From: Lysinibacillus parviboronicapiens
Lineage (GTDB): Bacteria > Bacillota > Bacilli > Bacillales_A > Planococcaceae
Length of the DNA: 64,000 nt
NCBI RefSeq assembly: GCF_003049575.1
Contig: NZ_PYWI01000005.1
Span: 104,205 to 168,204 of the forward strand
Reading direction: 5' to 3'
Under the pieces are notes generated by a model, which did not search any database, was not told where the DNA came from, and worked only from the letters and a program-made list of their open reading frames with translations. Positions 1 through 7,999 of this stretch are shown piece after piece. The position numbers and the translations under genes are program-made. How positions within the stretch are numbered: position 1 is the stretch's first letter; each line of letters opens with the position of its first letter.

Positions 1-727
1 TTTTGGTCTGCCAGGATTTCTTAGCTCTCGTTCCTTTCAAGGCGGCGATGAACCATTAACGATTTTTGGACCAGCAGGACTACAACAATGGGTGGAGCAG
101 ACATTTGCATTGTCAAAAACACATTTAACGTATCCACTACAATTTGTAGAAGTACAGGAAGGTGTCATTTACGAGGACGCACACTTTACTGTACGAGCCG
201 GTGAATTACGTCATGTTGTACCATGTTTTGGGTACCGCATTGAACAAAAGGAATTACCAGGAGAATTGCTTATGGAGAAAGTCCAAGCTTTAGGCGTTCC
301 AAAGGGTCCACTGCTTGGACAGTTAAAGAGGGGGCACAATATTGAGCTTGAAAATGGTATAATTATTAAAGCTACTGATGTTGTAGCACCTCCTAAGAAA
401 GGCTTTACGCTAACCATTTTAGGCGATACAAAATATTGTGAAGAGGCGATAACGCTAGCACAGCAGGCAGATATTGTGATTCACGAAGCAACGTTTGATG
501 GTGGGACGACGGAGTTAGCAGCAAATTATGGACACTCCACAAATGTGGAAGCAGCTATGGTTGCTAAACGTGCAGGTGCAAAATTTTTACTCCTCAATCA
601 TTTAAGTGCCCGATTTTTACCGCATGATTTACCAATGTTCCTAGCACAAGCCCAAGAAATTTTTCCGCAAACTGTCCTAACTTCCGATCAGATGGTGTTC
701 ACTTGGAGTAATGATGAGTTACTTTAA
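1..727 (+). CDS. rnz: Ribonuclease Z, C-terminal part (5' end outside window)
   Basis: Zinc-dependent endonuclease that removes 3' trailers from tRNA precursors. The reading frame is open from base 2, so the gene begins before the window; the first visible residues, GLPGFLSSRSFQGG, are the exosite-proximal segment typical of RNase Z. Downstream come the metal-ligand Asp in LGDT, the HEATF motif and the C-terminal LNHLSARF, matching the family's HxSxRY region. The end lies at the usual distance after this motif, so the C-terminus looks intact. A hairpin downstream (about 796-833) probably ends transcription. Identification is firm; only the N-terminal metal-binding HxHxDH region cannot be checked here. 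Confidence 0.95.
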   Translation, partial: FGLPGFLSSRSFQGGDEPLTIFGPAGLQQWVEQTFALSKTHLTYPLQFVEVQEGVIYEDAHFTVRAGELRHVVPCFGYRIEQKELPGELLMEKVQALGVPKGPLLGQLKRGHNIELENGIIIKATDVVAPPKKGFTLTILGDTKYCEEAITLAQQADIVIHEATFDGGTTELAANYGHSTNVEAAMVAKRAGAKFLLLNHLSARFLPHDLPMFLAQAQEIFPQTVLTSDQMVFTWSNDELL

Positions 728-795
728 TATATTTTATTTTGCTAAAATTGTAGTATCACTTTTATAAGTCGAGTGAGTGAAAAACACTTTTTTAT

Positions 796-833
796 AGGTA
801 TAGGTTCGGGATTTTACCGTATCTATACCTATT
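796..833 (+). terminator. Hairpin after rnz
   Basis: ATAGGTATAG pairs with CTATACCTAT around a loop of about 18 nt, followed by a short T-rich tract. It is a plausible terminator for rnz. The remaining bases up to 1013 hold nothing else I can recognise. Confidence 0.5.
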
Positions 834-1013
834 TTATTTGGAATGGAACTTACCTTACAGTTGATTGTCCGTTTATAATTTGTAGTCAACCATTAGTTGT
901 ATGCTAAAGAGTTAGACTCAACATTTAAGCGATTAAATTGAAATCCGATTTCTGCATTTAAATTTTTTTTGACGTGTTGCTTTATTATGGTTAGCGCTCA
1001 CCAAAAATTCTAC

Positions 1014-1930
1014 TTAAAACTCAATTGTTTCTTCAGGAAAACTGCTTTGTTTTTTCTCTTTTCGTACTTTTAGAATTTGAGGTATGAAAATTCCGAATAA
1101 AATACAAACAATTCCAATCCACTGTAAAGGGGATACCACTTCATGAACAAGTGTAATAGAAGCGATAACTGCTGTTGGGAGTTCGACAGCTCCTAAAATT
1201 GTTCCAAGACCTGTCCCTACCTTTGGTACACCGATGGAAAAACAAATGACTGGTACAACTACACCAAAGAAGCCAAGGATTAAAGCATATTTCCATAATC
1301 CTGCCTGCAATGTACCATCAATCAAATATGTCGGTGGAAATATTAAGCAAACGAAGAGTGTAGCACTCGTTGTCATAAGAAAGCTTTTTGAGTAGATTGG
1401 AACATCAGTAGAAACACGCCCACTTGCAAATATATATAATTTGAAAAAGTTATAGCTGCTAATAACCCAAAGGTGATTCCTTTTATAGATAATTCTTGTC
1501 CTATTCCATCAAATATACCTCCAGCAAATATCGTTCCTATAAATAAGATGAGGATGGATAATAACTTTTCTCGACTTGGAAAAGTTTTGTTAGCAATTGC
1601 TTCAATAAGCACGCCCATCCAAGTGAATTGAAATAATAGAACAATAGCAATAGATGCAGGTAATTCTTTTACAGAAAGCCCATAAAAAATACTGGTTAAA
1701 CTCATTGTTATCCCAACAGCCAATAAAGAGAATACATTTTTTAGGGTTACTTTATAGCGAGAGAAGAACATAACGAGTAATAATAATCCAAACCAGCCAA
1801 ATACATATTGTCCACCTAAAAGTGCAGGAAAAGAAAATCCATTTAAAAAACCAATTTTAAGAATGGAAGAAAGAATCCCATAGCTACAGGCACCTAATAA
1901 AACGATTAATGAAAACTTTAATTTATTCAA
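1014..1930 (-). pseudogene. EamA/DMT-family transporter, frameshifted
   Basis: Ten-helix drug/metabolite transporter family; substrate unknown. The N-terminal half starts at 1930 (MNKLKFSLIVLLG) and runs about 175 residues with several hydrophobic helices. The C-terminal half continues in another frame, ending at 1014 with a basic tail. The join lies in an AT dinucleotide run (plus-strand 1431-1440): removing one TA restores a continuous FSNYIFASGRVSTDVP reading across the fifth/sixth helix region. The break is therefore a 2-nt slippage, either a real mutation, a reversible contingency change, or an assembly error. A ribosome site (GGAGGGG) precedes the start and a hairpin leader lies further upstream. 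Confidence 0.8.
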
Positions 1931-1950
1931 AAAAACCCCTCCAAAAAAAT

Positions 1951-2040
1951 AAAAAACCCCGCCGTCTATTAGTAGACGACGGGCGAATGAAACAGAGTTA
2001 AAACTCTACAAAATTTCGCCACTCACAAGTTAGTGTGAGT
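1951..2040 (-). promoter_or_regulatory. Hairpin leader/attenuator upstream of EamA gene
   Basis: On the minus strand, reading toward the transporter, there are three successive hairpins: ACTCAC/GTGAGT (2021-2040), AGAGTT/AACTCT (1994-2007) and a strong GC-rich stem (CCCGCCGTCT with AGACGACGGG, one mismatch, 1958-1983) followed by a T-tract just before the ribosome site. A terminator-like stem directly in front of a start codon is the layout of an attenuator or riboswitch. I could not match it to a known class: no T-box sequence, no SAM, guanidine-I, preQ1 or yybP-ykoY signature. Confidence 0.55.
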
Positions 2041-2204
2041 TTGCGTATCAAATTATGAAAATTGTAAACAAAAGTTACAAAGGTGTCAACTACTATATTT
2101 ATGTAGACAAGTGGAAGTAGGAGATAGTTGGTCGGTACTCTATGAGAAATATAGTGCGTTTAATAGATGATTTACGTATAATTAAGTAAAAGGGGTGTGG
2201 TTGT

Positions 2205-2435
2205 ATGGATCAACAAAAAATGCCACCAGCTGTATTACGTTTACTTGTTATTTTTCCAAACGTGCTGAGCTATTTACTATTAGGCGGACTTATTATTTAT
2301 GTTACGACAAACTATGAAATACTGAAGTCAACAGAAAGCTTGAAAGTATGGCTAATCTTCATTGTAGTCCTTGCACCAGCAGCTGCTTTTACTACATATA
2401 GTATTGTCAAGAAAATTCGTGCCGGCCATATGTAA
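2205..2435 (+). CDS. Small two-helix membrane protein, unknown function
   Basis: A 76-residue protein with a short N-terminal leader, a hydrophobic helix at about residues 11-33 and another at about 46-66, ending in a basic tail (KKIRAGHM). The ribosome site AAAAGGGG lies about nine bases before the ATG, and a strong terminator follows at once, so it looks monocistronic. I do not recognise a named family. It is probably a small inner-membrane protein; no catalytic residues are apparent. Confidence 0.7.
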   Translation: MDQQKMPPAVLRLLVIFPNVLSYLLLGGLIIYVTTNYEILKSTESLKVWLIFIVVLAPAAAFTTYSIVKKIRAGHM

Positions 2436-2452
2436 CATCCAAATGTATTCAA

Positions 2453-2492
2453 CACACGTCATAGGTATCTCCGAATGGCGTGTGTTTTTTTA
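2453..2492 (+). terminator. Rho-independent terminator
   Basis: ACACACG pairs with CGTGTGT, with an extra CAT/ATG pairing inside, followed by seven Ts. It ends the small membrane protein transcript. Confidence 0.8.
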
Positions 2493-2503
2493 TTAGCCTA
2501 ATA

Positions 2504-2659
2504 ACTTTGCTTGTTACTGTAATGAGTACCGTCATAACATTTAGAGAGCAGGATGTACTAGAGGTAGCGATGTTACAAGGAATCCAGATTGCCTTTATTA
2601 CAGCCGCTTTATTAAGTATTTGTGGGCTAGTATTGTCATTCTTTATAGTCCAAGAATAA
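2504..2659 (+). pseudogene. C-terminal remnant of an MFS (DHA2-type) drug transporter
   Basis: An open frame of 51 codons without a start reads TLLVTVMSTVITFREQ, then a gap region and a final hydrophobic helix ending SFFIVQE. This is the end of EmrB/QacA-type transporters, where the motif GxALLVTVM precedes the last helix. The rest of the gene is absent; upstream bases are a terminator. It is a deletion remnant and is unlike the intact MFS gene at about 30-31 kb in its C-terminal loop, so it is not a recent copy. Confidence 0.65.
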
Positions 2660-2796
2660 TCGTTCAAGCATTTAATTATGAAATGGATCGTGTCAAATAA
2701 AATGTTATAGAAAAATCCTTTGGCAGTTATTTTGCGCCAGGCTATGGTTTAATAGCTGAAATTTGTGCACAATTTATATCTTATTGACCCAAAAAT

Positions 2797-2843
2797 AGGC
2801 GACTTCTTGTTCACATATGAACAGGTAGTCGCCTTATTATTTT
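2797..2843 (+). terminator. Hairpin terminator upstream of cdaS
   Basis: AGGCGACT pairs with AGTCGCCT, and the inner TGTTCA/TGAACA extends the stem; a T-rich run follows. The stem is symmetric and separates the MFS remnant from cdaS. Confidence 0.75.
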
Positions 2844-2868
2844 GAAAATAAAGGAAGGGGTTGGTGAA

Positions 2869-2943
2869 ATGCCTCCAAAGCGAATAAAAAAAATCCAGAT
2901 AGAGAGACTAAATATAACAAGAGGTGATCCATCATTATATTAG
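2869..2943 (+). CDS. Possible 24-codon ORF ahead of cdaS
   Basis: ATG at 2869 opens a 24-residue basic peptide (MPPKRIKKIQIERLNI...) with a strong ribosome site (GGAAGGGG, about eight bases upstream). It ends five bases before the cdaS ribosome site. No family recognised. If the SigG-type promoter suggested for cdaS at 2915-2939 is used, this ORF is not on the cdaS transcript. Chance occurrence is possible. Confidence 0.3.
   Translation: MPPKRIKKIQIERLNITRGDPSLY
2915..2939 (+). promoter_or_regulatory. Candidate SigG promoter for cdaS
   Basis: CATTATA (2933-2939) fits the SigG -10 consensus CATWHTA. An AAATA lies 18 bases upstream, one mismatch from GHATR. Transcription would start about 16-18 bases before the GTG at 2962. 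CdaS is known to be made in the forespore under SigG in Bacillus subtilis, which agrees; the promoter itself is my inference. Confidence 0.4.
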
Positions 2944-2961
2944 AAAAGAGGCGTGTTTTTT

Positions 2962-3582
2962 GTGAATCAATCAAATTGTGATTTTTCACCAATGAAACAA
3001 ACGGTAAAAGATGAACTTAGTCAAGTCATTATGTCCTTGCAGCAAAGTATAGAGGCAATGGATACAGAAGCGAATTGTCTTCTTAGTGATTTTGAAAAAA
3101 TCAAAGAGAAATTTATTACGATTGAAATGCAGGCTGCGACATTCTATTTAAATTGTTATTTGTCTCCGTTTACTGAAAAATACCCAGAGCTATCAAATTG
3201 CGTACAAAATATGTCTAAGAGAAGACATGGTGGGCTCATTGTGATTCAACGAGAAGATGCACTGGATTCCTTTTTAAAACCAGGTATTCATATTGGCGCA
3301 GACTTAACGCATTCATTATTAGAATCTATTTTTTTCCCAGGAAATCCACTACATGATGGAGCCGTATTAGTAAGTCACAATAAAATTGTGTCTGCAGCAA
3401 ATGTTCTTCCTCTTTCAGATATTTATACTGGTGAAAAAAAACTCGGCACAAGACACCGAGCAGCGATAGGATTAAGTGAACGAAGTGATGCACTGATCAT
3501 GGTCGTGTCTGAGGAAACGGGAAGAATTTCATTTGCTTTTAATGGAAATTTACACCCAATAACCCCGCATGGAATTCTCTAA
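2962..3582 (+). CDS. cdaS: Sporulation-specific diadenylate cyclase CdaS
   Basis: Makes cyclic di-AMP from two ATP; CdaS is the soluble sporulation paralogue of DisA and CdaA and supports spore germination. The roughly 206-residue protein has an N-terminal two-helix regulatory segment (about residues 1-60) and a C-terminal DisA_N (DAC) domain. The catalytic signatures are both present: HDGAVLV and GTRHRAAIGLSERSDA. It has no membrane segment, which separates it from CdaA. I chose GTG at 2962 because AGAGG (2948-2951) lies ten bases upstream; the earlier GTG at 2953 is too close to it. Confidence 0.9.
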   Translation: MNQSNCDFSPMKQTVKDELSQVIMSLQQSIEAMDTEANCLLSDFEKIKEKFITIEMQAATFYLNCYLSPFTEKYPELSNCVQNMSKRRHGGLIVIQREDALDSFLKPGIHIGADLTHSLLESIFFPGNPLHDGAVLVSHNKIVSAANVLPLSDIYTGEKKLGTRHRAAIGLSERSDALIMVVSEETGRISFAFNGNLHPITPHGIL

Positions 3583-3589
3583 ACTAAAA

Positions 3590-3609
3590 ATATCTCTAAT
3601 TCGAGATAT
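3590..3609. promoter_or_regulatory. ATCTC palindrome: MhqR-like box or weak terminator
   Basis: ATATCTCTAATTCGAGATAT is a near-perfect palindrome resembling the MhqR operator known from Bacillus subtilis (core ATCTCGAATTCGAGAT), upstream of genes for quinone-degrading enzymes. The MarR/dioxygenase operon immediately follows. However, it also sits right after cdaS and is followed by TTTTT, so it may simply be a weak cdaS terminator. Confidence 0.45.
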
Positions 3610-3614
3610 TTTTC

Positions 3615-3646
3615 TTGCTTGTTTATCACTTGCGTGGTAAAGTGAT
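3615..3646 (+). promoter_or_regulatory. marR promoter with operator palindrome
   Basis: TTGCTT (3615-3620) and TAAAGT (3638-3643) are 17 bases apart. Between and over them lies an inverted repeat, ATCACTT (3625-3631) and AAGTGAT (3640-3646). Nearly the same sequence (18 of 22 positions) recurs at 4136-4157 before the dioxygenase gene. Two copies flanking the regulator suggest an autoregulated operon bound by this MarR protein. Confidence 0.6.
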
Positions 3647-3677
3647 GATACAGTACAAATGAAGGGAGGACAAAGTG

Positions 3678-4121
3678 ATGCGAAAACATACATTGGGCTC
3701 ACTTACATGGTTGCGTATGATGCGCTTTACAAATCAAAGTAATCAGCTATCCAATGACTTTTTAAAGCGCTTTGATTTAACGACCGCACAATTTGATGTG
3801 TTAATACAAATCAAGACATATGCACCGTTAACACAATCAGCGTTAGCTGAGAAAGTTACGGTTACACAAGGAGGCATTTCTCGTATGCTTGCCCGTCTTG
3901 AAAAGGATGGTTTAATTGAGCGCAAGCAAAATTGGAAGACAAAAACGATTTCGTTAACGCAAAAAGGTGAGCAGATGATAGATGCGGCGACACCAAGCCA
4001 GCTCCACTTTCAATCCTCATTTTTTGAAGATGTATTAACAGAAGAAGAACTGAAATCATTATATACACTTATGTCGAAAATAGAAAAGCATAGCCGAGTA
4101 AAGAAATTGCCACAAGCGTGA
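3678..4121 (+). CDS. MarR-family transcriptional regulator (MhqR/quinone-responsive type)
   Basis: A 147-residue winged-helix repressor. The DNA-binding core spans about residues 40-95 ([20 protein letters not shown] then [11 protein letters not shown] in the wing), flanked by dimerisation helices. A ribosome site (GAAGGGAGG) precedes adjacent GTG/ATG codons at 3675/3678; ATG is preferred. It heads an operon with a ring-cleaving dioxygenase, a flavin monooxygenase-like protein and an FMN reductase, as in the mhq system for hydroquinone and catechol stress, so an aromatic electrophile is the likely inducer. Palindromes before it and after it are likely operators. The exact ortholog is uncertain. 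Confidence 0.85.
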   Translation: MRKHTLGSLTWLRMMRFTNQSNQLSNDFLKRFDLTTAQFDVLIQIKTYAPLTQSALAEKVTVTQGGISRMLARLEKDGLIERKQNWKTKTISLTQKGEQMIDAATPSQLHFQSSFFEDVLTEEELKSLYTLMSKIEKHSRVKKLPQA

Positions 4122-4135
4122 TTTTTTTTTAGACA

Positions 4136-4157
4136 ATCACTTGCTTAGTCAAGTGAA
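4136..4157. promoter_or_regulatory. Second copy of the MarR operon palindrome
   Basis: TCACTTG-cttagt-CAAGTGA is a perfect 7-bp inverted repeat lying between marR and the dioxygenase, about 20 bases before the dioxygenase start codon. It matches the palindrome in the marR promoter at 18 of 22 positions. An operator role is inferred from this duplication. Confidence 0.55.
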
Positions 4158-4175
4158 AAAAGGGAGGACACAAAA

Positions 4176-5114
4176 ATGCACAAATTAAGTGGACATCATC
4201 ATATATCAATGCTAACAAAAAATGGGAAACAAAATAACGATTTTTATACAAAAGTTCTGGGCTTACGTCGAGTGAAAAAAACAGTGAATCAGGATTCACC
4301 ATCAATGTATCACTTATTTTATGGAGATTTAACAGGAGCTGCTGGAACTGAGTTATCCTTTTTTGAAATGCCTGTTGCTGGACGTACAGTGCGTGGAACA
4401 AATGCCATTACGCGCATTGGCCTTTTAGTTCCAAGTTATGACAGCCTTGTATTTTGGAAAAAACGCTTTGAGCTTTTAGCAGTAGAACATAGTGAGATTA
4501 TGACCTATGCAGGCAAAGATGCACTGTTTTTTGAAGATCATGAAGGCTTGCGAATGGTGCTTTTAAATCACCACAATCAACAAATACCGGCCGAATGGCA
4601 AACATGGGAAAGTGATATCCCTGTGGAGCATCGCATTTTAGGGATGGGGACAGTAGAAATGACAGTACGTTATTTAAGTCGTACAGTGACTTTACTACAA
4701 GAACTATTTCATTATACAGTTGTCACTGAAAATGAAAAAGAAGCTCGCCTGCAATCTATTGCAGGGGAAACACTTGGCGAGATTGTCGTTAAAGAACTGG
4801 AGGGACCAAGTGAAAAACCTGGTCGAGGAAGTATTCACCACCTAGCTTTACGTGTAGCAACAGTGGAAGAACTTCAAGAATGGGATGCCTTAATTAAAGC
4901 GCGCGGTTTAGAAAGTACAGGCGTTGTAGACCGCTATTATTTCCAAAGTCTTTATTTTAGAGATCGTAATAACATTCTATTTGAAATGGCAACAGACGGT
5001 CCAGGGTTTACCGTAGATTCTCCTGTAGAAGATCTTGGCAAAGAGCTTGATTTGCCGCCATTTTTAGAGGAAAAACGAGCTGAAATTGAAGCAATTTTAG
5101 AACCATTAGATTAA
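4176..5114 (+). CDS. Ring-cleaving dioxygenase (MhqO/MhqA-like glyoxalase fold)
   Basis: Vicinal-oxygen-chelate protein of 312 residues, predicted to open hydroquinone or catechol rings using a bound metal. It has two tandem glyoxalase-like modules (about residues 1-140 and 150-285). Likely metal ligands are a His at 8/9 (GHHHIS), His 221/222 (SIHHLALRV) and Glu 270 (LFEMATDG). Length equals that of Bacillus MhqO/MhqA proteins. A strong ribosome site (AGGGAGG) precedes the ATG. It is followed after 14 bases by an LLM-family oxidoreductase, so the two are co-transcribed. Substrate is inferred from family and context. Confidence 0.88.
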   Translation: MHKLSGHHHISMLTKNGKQNNDFYTKVLGLRRVKKTVNQDSPSMYHLFYGDLTGAAGTELSFFEMPVAGRTVRGTNAITRIGLLVPSYDSLVFWKKRFELLAVEHSEIMTYAGKDALFFEDHEGLRMVLLNHHNQQIPAEWQTWESDIPVEHRILGMGTVEMTVRYLSRTVTLLQELFHYTVVTENEKEARLQSIAGETLGEIVVKELEGPSEKPGRGSIHHLALRVATVEELQEWDALIKARGLESTGVVDRYYFQSLYFRDRNNILFEMATDGPGFTVDSPVEDLGKELDLPPFLEEKRAEIEAILEPLD

Positions 5115-5128
5115 AGGAGAGAACAATA

Positions 5129-6184
5129 ATGGAAAAATATCGTATAGACCAATCAAAAGGGATTGAATTTGGACTTTATTCGTTAGGGGACCATATTCCA
5201 AATCCATTAACGGGTGAACGAATTTCTGCACAGCAACGTCTTCAAGAGCTAATCGAAGCAAGTCAATTAGCAGAGCAGGCAGGCATTGATGTATTTGGCG
5301 TTGGTGAAAGTCACCAATCGTATTTTACAACACAGGCACATACGGTCGTTTTAGGAGCGATTGCACAAGCAACGAAAAAAATTAAAATAGCAAGCTCTGC
5401 AACGGTGCTGAGTGTCTCTGACCCTGTACGGGTATATGAGGATTTTGCGACGATTGATTTAATTTCAGATGGACGTGCGGAAATTGTTGCGGGGCGAGGT
5501 TCTCGCGTTGGTGCATACCACTTACTTGGCGTCGATTTACAGGACTATGAGGAAATTTTTGAGGAAAAGTTGGAACTACTAAAAAAGATTAATGACGAAG
5601 AGCTTATCACTTGGGAAGGGCAATACCGTGCACCTCTTCACAATGCTCAAATTTTGCCACAACCGAAAGATGGCTCCCTGCCAATTTGGCGTGCGGTGGG
5701 GGGACCACCTGCCAGTGCCATTAAAGCAGGCTATATGGGTATCCCGATGATGTTAACAACATTAGGAGGGCCAGCCGTGAACTTTAAACCATCTGTTGAT
5801 GCCTATCGTGAGGCGGCAGAACGAAGTGGTTTTGATGCACAAGAATTACCAATTGCTACAACAAGCTTATTTTATGTAGCTGACACAACAAAAGAAGCCT
5901 TACAAGGTATGTACCCACATATTAATGGTGGCTTCCAGGCAATTCGTGGCGGTGGCTATCCAAAGCAGCAATTTGCGCAAGCACCCGATACTCGTGATGC
6001 GCTGATGGTTGGTAGTAAAGAAGAAATTATCGAAAAATTACTTTATCAATATGAACTTTATGGTATGCAACGATTTATGGCACAAATTGATTTTGGTGGC
6101 GTTCCATACGACAAAATAATGAAAAACATTGAAATCATAGGCAATGATATATTACCAGCGATTAAAAAATATACAACAACATAA
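5129..6184 (+). CDS. LLM-class flavin-dependent oxidoreductase
   Basis: Luciferase-like TIM-barrel protein of 351 residues using reduced FMN and oxygen (or F420-like chemistry in other lineages). The family's N-terminal segment (EFGLYSLGDHIPNP), the VGESH motif, the ATVLSVSDPVRVYEDFATID stretch and the GRGS segment are all visible. AAAGGAG precedes the ATG. A flavin reductase gene follows after 12 bases, so together they would form a two-component monooxygenase in the quinone/aromatic stress operon; that partner is frameshifted here. Substrate unknown. Confidence 0.88.
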   Translation: MEKYRIDQSKGIEFGLYSLGDHIPNPLTGERISAQQRLQELIEASQLAEQAGIDVFGVGESHQSYFTTQAHTVVLGAIAQATKKIKIASSATVLSVSDPVRVYEDFATIDLISDGRAEIVAGRGSRVGAYHLLGVDLQDYEEIFEEKLELLKKINDEELITWEGQYRAPLHNAQILPQPKDGSLPIWRAVGGPPASAIKAGYMGIPMMLTTLGGPAVNFKPSVDAYREAAERSGFDAQELPIATTSLFYVADTTKEALQGMYPHINGGFQAIRGGGYPKQQFAQAPDTRDALMVGSKEEIIEKLLYQYELYGMQRFMAQIDFGGVPYDKIMKNIEIIGNDILPAIKKYTTT

Positions 6185-6196
6185 GGAGAACACAAC

Positions 6197-6761
6197 ATGA
6201 AAATCGTCGCACTAGCCGGTTCAATTGTCGGCTCTAAAACAAAAACAGCAATTAGTAAAGTGGTTGATACATTACATGAAAAATACCCCGAGCATGAAGT
6301 AACGTTATTGGATCTCGCTGACTACAATATGGCATTTAGTGATGGTCGAAACTATTTTGAGTGAGGGCGATACAAAATATGTGACCGAAACAATTATGGC
6401 AGCAGATGCATTAATCATTGGCACACCGACATTTCAAGCATCAATTCCTGCAACGTTAAAAAATATATTTGACTTACTACCTGTAAATGCCTTCAAAGAT
6501 AAAACTGTGAGTACAGTCGTTACTGCGGGTACATCTAAGCATTATCTAATGGTTGAACAACAATTAAAACCGATTCTTGCATATATGAAAGCACATATCG
6601 TACCGACCTATGTATTTATAGAAGAAAAAGATTTTCTCCGTAAAGAAATTATCAACGATGATGTTCTTTTCCGCTTACAGCGTTTAGTGGAGGATACAGT
6701 TATGGTAGCCGATGCTTTCGCAGAAATTCGTGCAAAAAAAGATGCGGAGTATGGCTTTTAG
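6197..6761 (+). pseudogene. NAD(P)H-dependent FMN reductase, frameshifted
   Basis: Flavodoxin-fold SsuE/MsuE-type reductase that would feed reduced FMN to the preceding LLM oxidoreductase. Reading from ATG 6197 (AAGGAG upstream) gives MKIVALAGSIVGSKT and continues for 55 codons to TGA at about 6362. The rest (EGDTKYVTETIMAADALIIG..., to 6761) lies in another frame. The join is near 6355-6365 and corresponds to a 2-nt loss or 1-nt gain (YFE then EGDT). Both halves are otherwise well conserved, so this is a recent mutation or a sequence error. Ribosomes could restart at ATG 6339, but the FMN phosphate-binding loop would be lost. Confidence 0.8.
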
Positions 6762-6790
6762 AGGTGAAAGTATTTCTAATAGATTTTAAT

Positions 6791-6837
6791 ATAAAACAAC
6801 GCTGCATGAGGAAAATCCACATGCAGCGTTGTTTTAT
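6791..6837. terminator. Bidirectional terminator
   Basis: A perfect 18-bp stem (ATAAAACAACGCTGCATG with its complement) around an 11-base loop, with A-rich and T-rich flanks. It separates the dioxygenase operon from the convergent DUF2332 gene. Confidence 0.9.
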
Positions 6838-6838
6838 A

Positions 6839-7864
6839 TTAATTGTTTGCCCACGTAAACCACCGTGCATGACCGTCCGGTTGAGCCATTGTGCGAACTG
6901 TTGTTATTTCTGTTTGATGAATAAAGTCTTGATGCAGTTGGTAATCAAACAAATTATTATAACAATGATAAAGTGGTCTTTCCTTGCTTATTTCTTGTAA
7001 GCATTCTATCAATTCACGTCGTAACGCAATAGGTATTTGATTTGCAACATGTGTATGGTAGACAACCAAAATGGCTTGTTGATCAATTGTACTACTAATC
7101 TCTTTTATGACGTTAATGGCATCGCCTCTTAAAAGTTGTATATCAAGTCCTTTTAAAATAGGGATTGCTTTATTTAATATGGAACGCCGTTCATGATGTT
7201 CAGGCCAAATTAAAGCTTGTAGCCAACGAAGTTCTTCCTCATTATGGACATCAATTGGATGTAAATCAATGCCAATGCGCTGACCAACAACAATTGAATT
7301 ACTAATGGAATGTGGTAATTCTTCACCTTGATTGTCCGAGGTTAACACTAGGTCACTAGCTGAATTTATTACAGATAATTTTCGATTATAAGTATAGTTA
7401 TATTGATCCATGCCCAGCTGCAAGCCAGCACTTGCACCAATTTCTAGAAAAGCGAGCGGCTTTTGATGTTTTGCATAAATTTCTGTCATCATTGGATAAA
7501 GGTACGCACAGCGACGAATTTCATTTGTTTGCACAAGCTTTGCCTGCATGATAACCTTCAATTCATCTAAGTGAGAAAGTACGAACTTTTTAAAAACGGG
7601 ATATACATGATCTGTCAGTTTCGATGTTGTTGTAAAGGACGGATAGAAGCCCGCTAATTCGTCTTCATTTGTTGCTAGCAAGTAGTGTACAGCTGCCAAC
7701 AATAAATTAGGGACAGGTTGCCCTTGAGGTACATAACGTGCAATTGTCAATATTTCTTCGTCATCTGCAATTGTATAGGCCAAATGCCCGTAAAGTGGAC
7801 TTGAGTTTTCACATTCATTTTTTGCGAAAGTACGGAACTGTTGGCTTAGTTTAGCTAGCATCAT
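6839..7864 (-). CDS. DUF2332 family protein
   Basis: A 341-residue cytoplasmic protein of a widespread uncharacterised family with a methyltransferase-like core. Visible features are SSPLYGHLAYTIADDEEIL near the N-terminus, the FLEIGASAGLQLGMDQY segment (a Gly-rich loop like an SAM-binding motif I, about residues 145-160) and the C-terminal GHARWFTW. The start at 7864 is chosen because AAAGGGGAG precedes it; a longer frame to 7948 lacks a ribosome site. It stands alone, converging on the dioxygenase operon. Function unknown. Confidence 0.85.
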   Translation of the reverse strand: MMLAKLSQQFRTFAKNECENSSPLYGHLAYTIADDEEILTIARYVPQGQPVPNLLLAAVHYLLATNEDELAGFYPSFTTTSKLTDHVYPVFKKFVLSHLDELKVIMQAKLVQTNEIRRCAYLYPMMTEIYAKHQKPLAFLEIGASAGLQLGMDQYNYTYNRKLSVINSASDLVLTSDNQGEELPHSISNSIVVGQRIGIDLHPIDVHNEEELRWLQALIWPEHHERRSILNKAIPILKGLDIQLLRGDAINVIKEISSTIDQQAILVVYHTHVANQIPIALRRELIECLQEISKERPLYHCYNNLFDYQLHQDFIHQTEITTVRTMAQPDGHARWFTWANN

Positions 7865-7999
7865 AGTTTCTCCCCTTTGTTTTAAAATGAACTCTCTAGT
7901 CTTAAGTGTATTATTGTTAAACAATTTAGTAAATTTAGTAGCTTGCATTAAAATTTCGAATTAAAATGAATACTGAGAGAATGGCGAACATTTTTGGTA

